A DNA stretch of 64,000 nt from CANNDT01 sp945876205 (GTDB taxonomy: Bacteria > Acidobacteriota > Vicinamibacteria > Vicinamibacterales > UBA2999): assembly GCA_947503365.1 (NCBI GenBank), contig CANNDT010000002.1, positions 1 to 64,000 of the forward strand, written 5' to 3'. A program made the translations under genes and the position numbers. The notes under the pieces are model-generated. The model did no database searches, was not told the DNA's origin, and saw nothing but the letters and a program-made list of their open reading frames with translations. Positions 58,577-64,000 of the stretch are shown here, piece by piece (positions within the stretch are counted from its first letter, which is position 1; the number at the start of each line of letters is the position of its first letter).

Positions 58577-59541
58577 AGCGCGTGGTGACGAGCGGGGACC
58601 TGACCCAGCGCGCCATGCGTCCCGCCGAGCTGCTGGACGCCTATCTGGCGCATGCACAGGCCGACATCCTCCGGTTCGACCTCATGCTCGGCGGCCTCGA
58701 GCGACCCTGCCCGGCCTGCAGCGGACACGGGGCGCCGGAATTCATGCGCTTCGGGTTCTCGTACCAGCGCTGCACGGCGTGTGGATCACTCTTCGTCTCA
58801 CCTGTGCCGCGGGAAGAACGCCTTGCGCGGTACCACGCCGAGGGGGCCGCCGAACGATTCAGGCGCGAGCAGCTCCTGCCGATGACGGCGGATGTTCGCG
58901 CTCGGCATGCCCTGGGGCCGCGGGCGCGCTGGGTCTTGTCGGCAGCGGCGTCTCGCCTGGGCCGGAGTCCGACTCTCGCGCAGTTCGGCGCAGAAACGCC
59001 GCCGCTTCTCGACCTCCTGAGAGCCTCTGCATCCGTCGTGCAGTGGCCCGCCGACGTCACTGCTGATGGCGCGGATGCGCGGGTAGATGGCGTGATCGCC
59101 TTCGATGTGCTCGAGCGCGCGGCCGACTTCTCGCGTGCGCTCCATCGCTGCCGTCGTGCGCTCCACCCGCGCGGACTCCTCTTCGTGACGACGATGTCGG
59201 GCGGGGGGTTCGATGTGCGGATGCTCGGTCCGCGCACCGCTGCGCTCGTTCCACCCGTTCACCTGCAGCTGCTATCGCGCGCGGGATGGCTCGCGGCCCT
59301 GGCGCGAGAGGGTGCAACGCTGGTGGAGTACAGCACCCCTGGCGAACTGGACGTCCAGGCGGTGGCTGACGCCTGCCGGCGCGACCCGGGTCTGCGTCTG
59401 CCGCCGATCCTCGATGAGCTTGTTCGCCATGAGGATGAGCAGGTCGGCCGTGCGTTTCAGGAGCTGCTGCAACAGGCGTGTTTGAGCTCTCACGTGCAGT
59501 TGATAGCCGAAGCCGGCCCGGATGCGCCGATCCCTCGATGA
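58573..59541 (+). CDS. Methyltransferase-like protein with zinc ribbon and eroded SAM site
   Basis: 322 residues from ATG 58573 (ATGA overlap). The zinc ribbon CPAC ... CTAC (near residues 48 and 69) and later VDGVIAFDVLERAADF and LHPRGLLFVTTMSGG show descent from methyltransferases of the kind at 19779. The region that should hold the glycine-rich SAM loop reads PTLAQFGAETPPLLDLL, with no loop, so it may no longer methylate. A structural or regulatory partner role is possible. Recognition is moderate. Confidence 0.7.
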   Translation: MKRVVTSGDLTQRAMRPAELLDAYLAHAQADILRFDLMLGGLERPCPACSGHGAPEFMRFGFSYQRCTACGSLFVSPVPREERLARYHAEGAAERFRREQLLPMTADVRARHALGPRARWVLSAAASRLGRSPTLAQFGAETPPLLDLLRASASVVQWPADVTADGADARVDGVIAFDVLERAADFSRALHRCRRALHPRGLLFVTTMSGGGFDVRMLGPRTAALVPPVHLQLLSRAGWLAALAREGATLVEYSTPGELDVQAVADACRRDPGLRLPPILDELVRHEDEQVGRAFQELLQQACLSSHVQLIAEAGPDAPIPR

Positions 59542-61451
59542 GTGGTGTGCCTGTCCCATGCTCGGAGCTGTGGGTGTGCTTCGAGCCTCCCGTCGAGGCT
59601 CCGTCCGGGGATGTCGTCGTCCTGAGTTTTCTGGCGCCCGGCGCCGACGAGGTGATGGAAGAACGGTGCGGACCACGGTACGTCAGCGGTCGCGCGCTCA
59701 TCCAGGACGTGCGCCAACGCGCCCGGTCCGAGTACGTGCGGTTGATTGCGCGCATTGGCGCCACACCCTGTCTGGCCGGACGAACGCTCCGACAGGCGCT
59801 CCAGGGTCGGGGAGAGTACAGCCGCTGGTGGTTTCTCGACATCACAGAGAAGGATTGTCTCTGGGATGAGGACACGATTTTCTTGACACTCCTGCAGTTG
59901 ATCGCTGTTCAGGAGCTCCGAGAACGCTATCGCGTCGACCGCGTGACTCTGCACGGGGCTGCCCCGATGTTTGCCGCAGCGATGGGCCAGCGAGCGCCGG
60001 AACACGGCGCGCTTGCCGACCTCGCGCGTGCGCTCGTCTTCGGCCTCATTGGCCGGTTGAGGTTATTCGCCGAGTTCGTAGGAGCGTGGTGGACGCTGCG
60101 GCGTTTACCAATGCCTGTCGGGGAACACTGCGATGTGTTGCTCCAGGGCTACTGGGACTGGACCATACGTCCTGCGCCTCAAGGCGGCATCCAGGATCGG
60201 TACTTCGCCGATCTGCCTTCGCGGTTGGCTGCTCGCGGTCTCAGCGCGGGGTGGCTGGCGTCGTGCGAGCCGCATCTCGAACCGTGGCAGCGTGGGCGCA
60301 AGAGACGTGACGTGCTCGCCGCATCCTGCGCGCATCCGGACGTCACGCTCCTCGAACGGTACGTCACTCCGGGCGACGCGGCGCGCACGGTGTCCGACCT
60401 GCGCGACCCGGTGCACGTCACGCGGGTGGTGTATGGTCGCGCCTTCAAAGAGCTATGCAGGGTCGACGGCTATGACCTCTATACGCTGGTCAGGCGGCAG
60501 CTGCTTCGAGCGGCATGGGGCGCGACTGTCTGCCGGCTGCAACTCGTCGCCGCGGCTACAGCCCGTGCGTGCCGCCGCCTGCGTCCCGATGTTGTCCTCA
60601 CGGCCTTTGAGTTATTCATGCGCTCCAGGGCCCTGCACGCTGGTGTGCGCGCGTGCTCGCCGCGGGCGCACGTCTGGGCCGCGCAGCACGCGGGGTATTC
60701 GAGCGACAAGACCCTTGGCGTCTTCCATCCCGATATCGAGGTGCGCGGTACGCCGGACGGGTGCGCGGTTCCCGCGCCCGACGGAATCTTCGTGATGGGA
60801 GACCTCTCACGGCGGATCTGGGAGGAAAACGGCTTCGCCCGCGAGCACGTCGTGCTCACGGGAGGGCTGCGATATCAGGGCGTCCGGATAGAGCCTCGCG
60901 CGGCGCGGGCGCCCGGCGGTCCGGTCACGTTGCTGCTGGCCGGTGGTATGTGCGAGGCTGCTCACCTCGATTTGTGCGACGCCGTGATCTCGGCGACGAC
61001 AGGCTTGGAGTCCGTGCGCCTGCACTGGCGGGATCACCCGCTCTACCTTTTCAGCCAGCGCCAGGCGTTCCGCCGCTTTCGCGGGTCGATCACGGTGACC
61101 TCAAGCACTCTTGAAGAAGACTTTCAGGCCGCCGATCTCGTGCTCTTCTCACAGACCGGCCTCGCGGAAGAGGCCTTGCTCCGCGGGATCCCGACGTGGC
61201 AGTGGCAGTGGCCCGGCTTCAATACGTCGCCGTTCCTCGACGTTCCGGTGATTCCGTCGTTTACGTCGGTCGGCGCGTTGCGGCGAGAGGTTCAAGCCTT
61301 CATGCAGGATCCGGCGCGCTATCAGCCCACCCTCGAGACGCAGCGCCGGGTGCTCCACGAGTGCTTCGGTCCGAATCCGGCCGGAGCCTCCGCCGGCATT
61401 GCCGATGCCATCCAGCACATGATTGCCGCGGACGCCCGAGCACACGCATGA
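59538..61451 (+). CDS. Putative surface-glycan transferase, family not recognised
   Basis: 637 residues from ATG 59538 (ATGA overlap). It is soluble, with a long N-terminal region of unknown fold. A central VVLTAFELFMRSRALHAGVR and VWAAQHAGYSSDKTLGVFHP follow, and a C-terminal part has VRLHWRDHPLYLFSQRQ and LVLFSQTGLAEEALLRGIPT. The last resembles the donor-binding loop of polysaccharide biosynthesis GT-B enzymes (SxTGLxEALLRGxP). A role in adding the Block C sugar is inferred from position just before the aldolase, phosphatase and CMP-transferase genes. Confidence 0.65.
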   Translation: MSGVPVPCSELWVCFEPPVEAPSGDVVVLSFLAPGADEVMEERCGPRYVSGRALIQDVRQRARSEYVRLIARIGATPCLAGRTLRQALQGRGEYSRWWFLDITEKDCLWDEDTIFLTLLQLIAVQELRERYRVDRVTLHGAAPMFAAAMGQRAPEHGALADLARALVFGLIGRLRLFAEFVGAWWTLRRLPMPVGEHCDVLLQGYWDWTIRPAPQGGIQDRYFADLPSRLAARGLSAGWLASCEPHLEPWQRGRKRRDVLAASCAHPDVTLLERYVTPGDAARTVSDLRDPVHVTRVVYGRAFKELCRVDGYDLYTLVRRQLLRAAWGATVCRLQLVAAATARACRRLRPDVVLTAFELFMRSRALHAGVRACSPRAHVWAAQHAGYSSDKTLGVFHPDIEVRGTPDGCAVPAPDGIFVMGDLSRRIWEENGFAREHVVLTGGLRYQGVRIEPRAARAPGGPVTLLLAGGMCEAAHLDLCDAVISATTGLESVRLHWRDHPLYLFSQRQAFRRFRGSITVTSSTLEEDFQAADLVLFSQTGLAEEALLRGIPTWQWQWPGFNTSPFLDVPVIPSFTSVGALRREVQAFMQDPARYQPTLETQRRVLHECFGPNPAGASAGIADAIQHMIAADARAHA

Positions 61452-62218
61452 ACAATACACTTCGAGCGGCGCTGCTTGAGGGACGGCCAGTCTTCGGCTC
61501 GTGGCTTCAATCCGGCAACTCCGCCATCGCCGAGGTCATGGCCAAGGCGGGTTTCGACTGGCTCGCCATCGACCTCGAGCACAGCACCATCGACCTCGAG
61601 ACGACGTTTACGCTGATTCAGGTCATCGATCTCGCAGGGTGCGCGCCTCTCGTTCGCCTGTCGGCGAATGACCCGGTGCAGATCAAGCGCGTCATGGACG
61701 CGGGCGCCTGGGGAGTGATCGTGCCGTCTGTCCGGTCAGCGGCCGAGGCGCGGCAGGCCGTTGACGCCGTCAAATACCCCCCTGAGGGCACGCGAGGCGT
61801 TGGACTCGGGCGGGCGCATGGATATGGACCAGGATTCGCCGACTACCTCCGAGCGTGCGCCGAAGGCTCGGTCGTCATCCCGATGATCGAACAGAAGGAA
61901 GGTGTCGAGCACGTAGAGGAGATCCTGGCGGTGCCTGGGGTGGACGGCGTGTTCATCGGGCCGTACGACCTGTCCGCATCGTACGGCGTGATGGGTGAAC
62001 TCGGTCATCCCCTCGTCCGGGAGGCGATGCGTCGCGTCGTCGAAGCGGCGCGGGTCTCGGGAAAAGCCGCCGGGATTCACGTCGTTCACCCACCGGGAAC
62101 GCAAGTGGCGGAGCGCATGGCCGAAGGCTTTGGACTGATCGCGTACGGCGGGGACATGTTGTTCCTTACACCAGCGGCGCGCGAGGCAGCGAAAGAGCTG
62201 CGCAGCCTTCGTGACTGA
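61448..62218 (+). CDS. HpaI/HpcH-type pyruvate-dependent class II aldolase
   Basis: 256 residues from ATG 61448 (ATGA overlap). Catalytic positions match E. coli HpaI closely: His45 in IDLEHS, Arg70 in PLVRLS, Glu148 in IPMIEQKEG and Asp174 in FIGPYDLSA. The loop GTRGVGLGRAHGYG is typical. Such enzymes reversibly join pyruvate and an aldehyde to give a 4-hydroxy-2-oxo acid. In front of a phosphatase and a KdsB-type CMP-transferase, it may run in the synthetic direction to make a 3-deoxy-ulosonic acid. A catabolic role is unlikely given the operon. Confidence 0.88.
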   Translation: MNNTLRAALLEGRPVFGSWLQSGNSAIAEVMAKAGFDWLAIDLEHSTIDLETTFTLIQVIDLAGCAPLVRLSANDPVQIKRVMDAGAWGVIVPSVRSAAEARQAVDAVKYPPEGTRGVGLGRAHGYGPGFADYLRACAEGSVVIPMIEQKEGVEHVEEILAVPGVDGVFIGPYDLSASYGVMGELGHPLVREAMRRVVEAARVSGKAAGIHVVHPPGTQVAERMAEGFGLIAYGGDMLFLTPAAREAAKELRSLRD

Positions 62219-62975
62219 CGGCGAGTCGCTCGCGTTGGCGGAATGCGCTGCCCGCGCGGCGGGGCAGTTCCTGGCGGCCGGCTCGCGCCGGAATGCAGTG
62301 CTCATGGCGGAGACCGCGCGCGATGTGAAGCTTCAGGCTGACCGCGACGCAGAAGATCGAATCGTGGACGTGCTCGCCGGCGGTTCATCCATTCCCATCG
62401 TTGCCGAGGAGCGCGCGGTCGGCACGTCGTCTCAGTCCACCGTTGGACTTCGTTGGATCGTCGATCCGCTGGATGGCACGATGAACTATCTTCAAGGCAT
62501 CCCGTTCTGCTGCGTGTCGGTTGGGCTATGGAACGACGATCAACCCGTCGCCGGCGCTGTGTACGACTTCGATCGCGATGAGATGTTCTCGGCCATCGTC
62601 GGCACGGGCGCCTGGCTGAACGGGTCGCCTCTCCGCGTCCGATCCGTGCCACCTGACCGAGCCGTCATGTTCACGGGCTTCCCGGCAGGGACCGATTTCG
62701 CGCCGGCCACGGTGACGCGCTTCGTGACTCAGGTCAGCGCGTTTCGGAAGATCCGCCTGCTCGGCTCCGCGGCGCTATCTCTCGCCTATGTGGCGGCCGG
62801 CCGCGGGGATGCGTATTTCGAACGTGACATTCGAATCTGGGATATTGCCGCGGGGCTGGCACTCGTTCGGGCTGCCGGAGGGACGTTCCTGTCTGCGCCG
62901 TCGCCGGTGGCTCACGGGCTGACCGTCTACGCCCACAATGGCGCGTGTCCCTGGCCTGATCCCCACTTTGTCTGA
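62211..62975 (+). CDS. Inositol-monophosphatase-family phosphatase
   Basis: 254 residues from GTG 62211 (8-nt overlap). Metal-site motifs: IPIVAEERA (Glu), WIVDPLDGTMNYLQGIPF (DPxDGT) and DIRIWDIAAGLALVRAAGG (WDxAAG). Family members remove phosphate from inositol, fructose-bisphosphate, PAP or sugar phosphates. Between the aldolase and KdsB-type genes it may take the part played by KdsC in Kdo synthesis, removing a phosphate before CMP activation (inference). Confidence 0.9.
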   Translation: MTDGESLALAECAARAAGQFLAAGSRRNAVLMAETARDVKLQADRDAEDRIVDVLAGGSSIPIVAEERAVGTSSQSTVGLRWIVDPLDGTMNYLQGIPFCCVSVGLWNDDQPVAGAVYDFDRDEMFSAIVGTGAWLNGSPLRVRSVPPDRAVMFTGFPAGTDFAPATVTRFVTQVSAFRKIRLLGSAALSLAYVAAGRGDAYFERDIRIWDIAAGLALVRAAGGTFLSAPSPVAHGLTVYAHNGACPWPDPHFV

Positions 62976-62982
62976 ACGTCCG

Positions 62983-63750
62983 ATGACCGCCATCGCCATC
63001 ATTCCCGCCCGCATGGCGGCATCGCGGTTTCCGGGCAAACCGATGGCGAGCATCAACGGCATGCCGATGATTGGGCACTGCTATCACCGGACGCGCCTGG
63101 CCCCGGGGGTTGCAGCCGCCTACGTCGCCACGTGCGACGAAGAGATTGCGGAGTATGTGCGCAGCATCGGCGGGTCGGCGGTGATGACGGCTCGCAGCCA
63201 TACCCGGGCAACCACGCGGACGGCGGAGGCCATGGACCATATCGAAGCGGCGACGGGCGAGCGCGTCGACGTGGTCGTGATGGTGCAGGGAGACGAACCG
63301 TTGATTCGGCCCGAAACGATCGGAGAGACGCTGAAGCATTTCTCCGACCCGGCGGTTGACATCGTCAACATCATGTCGCGCCTGCGGAGCTACGACGAGT
63401 TCGCCGACAGGAACAACGTCAAGGTGGTCGTCAATCACAACAACGACGCCCTCTACTTCTCGCGAGAACCGATCCCGTCGCCCTGGCGCGGAATCGCGGG
63501 GGTGCCGATGTTCCAGCAAACTGGCATCATCGCGTTCCGGCGCGACGTACTGCGTCGCGTGAACGCGATGCCCGAAACGCGTCTCGAGCAGATCGAATCG
63601 GTCGACATGAACAGGGTGCTCGAGACAGGCGGCCGCGTCCGGATGGTGCCCACCGAGGCCGTCACCATCAGCGTCGATACACCAGCCGAGCTGGAAGCGG
63701 CCGGCACGCTCATGACCGACGACCCGACGACGGCGCGGTACCTGAACTAA
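62983..63750 (+). CDS. KdsB-type CMP-3-deoxy-ulosonate cytidylyltransferase
   Basis: 255 residues from ATG 62983 (MTAIAIIPARM). TTG 62968, with an 8-nt overlap as at other junctions, is an alternative. AIIPARMAASRFPGKPMASI is the CTP-binding signature of KdsB. VMVQGDEPLIRPETI holds the metal Asp, and FQQTGIIAFRRDVL and EQIESVDMNRVLE are typical. It activates Kdo-like acids with CTP. True housekeeping kdsB would be expected with kdsA or kdsC; neither is here. A specialised 3-deoxy-ulosonate is therefore plausible. Spacing to the next gene is 2 nt. Confidence 0.88.
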   Translation: MTAIAIIPARMAASRFPGKPMASINGMPMIGHCYHRTRLAPGVAAAYVATCDEEIAEYVRSIGGSAVMTARSHTRATTRTAEAMDHIEAATGERVDVVVMVQGDEPLIRPETIGETLKHFSDPAVDIVNIMSRLRSYDEFADRNNVKVVVNHNNDALYFSREPIPSPWRGIAGVPMFQQTGIIAFRRDVLRRVNAMPETRLEQIESVDMNRVLETGGRVRMVPTEAVTISVDTPAELEAAGTLMTDDPTTARYLN

Positions 63751-63752
63751 CC

Positions 63753-64000
63753 ATGCCGCGGATTCTTATTGGGCCGTCATCGTTCGGCGTCGTCGATATC
63801 GCGCCGGTCCAGCGGTTGCGTGATGCAGGATTCGACGTGCTCCAGAATCCGTTCGGTCGAAAATTGTCGACGGAAGAATTAATGGAGCTCCTGCCGGGAG
63901 TGACGGGTCTTGTCGCTGGTCTCGAACCTCTCGGTCGAACCGTCCTGGAACAGTCGGAGTTACGCGCGATCTCGCGGTGCGGCGTCGGAATGTCGAACGT
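63753..64000 (+). CDS. D-isomer-specific 2-hydroxyacid dehydrogenase, N-terminal part (cut by window edge)
   Basis: The first ~82 residues from ATG 63753: MPRILIGPSSFGVVDIAPVQ, then LSTEELMELLPGVTGLVAGL, ending ISRCGVGMSNV. This is the substrate-binding first half of SerA-like enzymes; the G-x-G-x-x-N start of the dinucleotide domain falls at the edge. It is the next member of the Block C operon and may reduce or oxidise a 2-oxo/2-hydroxy acid sugar. The rest lies outside the window. Confidence 0.82.
   Translation, partial: MPRILIGPSSFGVVDIAPVQRLRDAGFDVLQNPFGRKLSTEELMELLPGVTGLVAGLEPLGRTVLEQSELRAISRCGVGMSN

Noticed and set aside
62983..63750. Housekeeping kdsB of lipid A-core synthesis
   Set aside because: kdsA and kdsC are absent and the neighbours are an HpaI-type aldolase and IMPase-type phosphatase; still possible as the genome's only kdsB.
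1..64000. tRNA, rRNA, riboswitch, prophage or integrase/attachment sites
   Set aside because: Nothing convincing seen by eye on either strand; a covariance-model scan would be the decisive check.

Overview
The window is GC-rich bacterial chromosome from a Gram-negative. The style is a large free-living genome with class A PBP, lipoproteins and LPS-type CMP-sugar chemistry. Gene content, the many GTG/TTG starts, and REP palindromes of the form TGTAGCGCGCACCC-TTTA-GGGTGCGC suggest Acidobacteriota, possibly Vicinamibacteria. That placement is inference from style, not from a marker gene.

Layout. 1-6.5 kb is housekeeping: the 3' part of a class A penicillin-binding protein, holB (clamp-loader delta'), pdxA, and a divergent HTTM membrane protein / DCC oxidoreductase pair. 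A lipoprotein follows at 6.6-7.4 kb. 7.5-23 kb is a mosaic of surface-glycan genes broken by nadE and a REP-associated tyrosine transposase (RAYT) with its palindromic repeats. It holds two paralogous GT-B-like proteins (one fused to an FkbM methyltransferase), zinc-ribbon methyltransferases, a GT2, and two paralogous GT-C-like membrane proteins. 23-26.4 kb has an sxtJ relic, a VapBC-type toxin-antitoxin pair, and the SxtJ / DUF5989 / carbamoyltransferase trio.

26.4-64 kb is one co-directional, tightly packed run. It opens with a strong sigma70-like promoter, an inverted-repeat operator and a winged-helix regulator. An ABC exporter/flippase follows, then three blocks that each contain enzymes for a CMP-activated acidic sugar. 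Block A (29.0-36.5 kb) has a GT2/degenerate CMP-transferase fusion, a Gfo/Idh oxidoreductase, a CMP-transferase, a LarA-like protein, a DAHP/KDO8P-synthase-like enzyme with altered active-site motifs, a shikimate-dehydrogenase-like enzyme and a putative transferase. Block B (36.5-52.8 kb) is a pseudaminic-acid-type pathway (PseB, PseC, PseF-like, PseH-like, PseG, PseI) with extra acyl chemistry: MaoC-SDR, FkbH, ACP, class III aminotransferase, formyltransferase domain, PIG-L deacetylase, ATP-grasp, LeuA-like synthase, and a dioxygenase-Rieske fusion. Block C (52.9-64 kb) has a B12-type radical SAM, methyltransferases, glycosyltransferases, Gfo/Idh, an HpaI-type aldolase, an IMPase-type phosphatase, KdsB-type CMP-transferase and the start of a D-2-hydroxyacid dehydrogenase.

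My reading is that 26.4-64 kb encodes synthesis, modification and export of an acidic surface glycan (O-antigen, capsule or S-layer type). Its sugars appear to include a specially N-acylated pseudaminic-acid-like residue and one or two further 3-deoxy-ulosonic acids made by non-standard enzyme sets. Almost every junction in the run overlaps by 4 or 8 nt, so translation is probably coupled. I saw no tRNA, rRNA, CRISPR array, prophage or origin, and no stretch over 300 nt lacks a gene.
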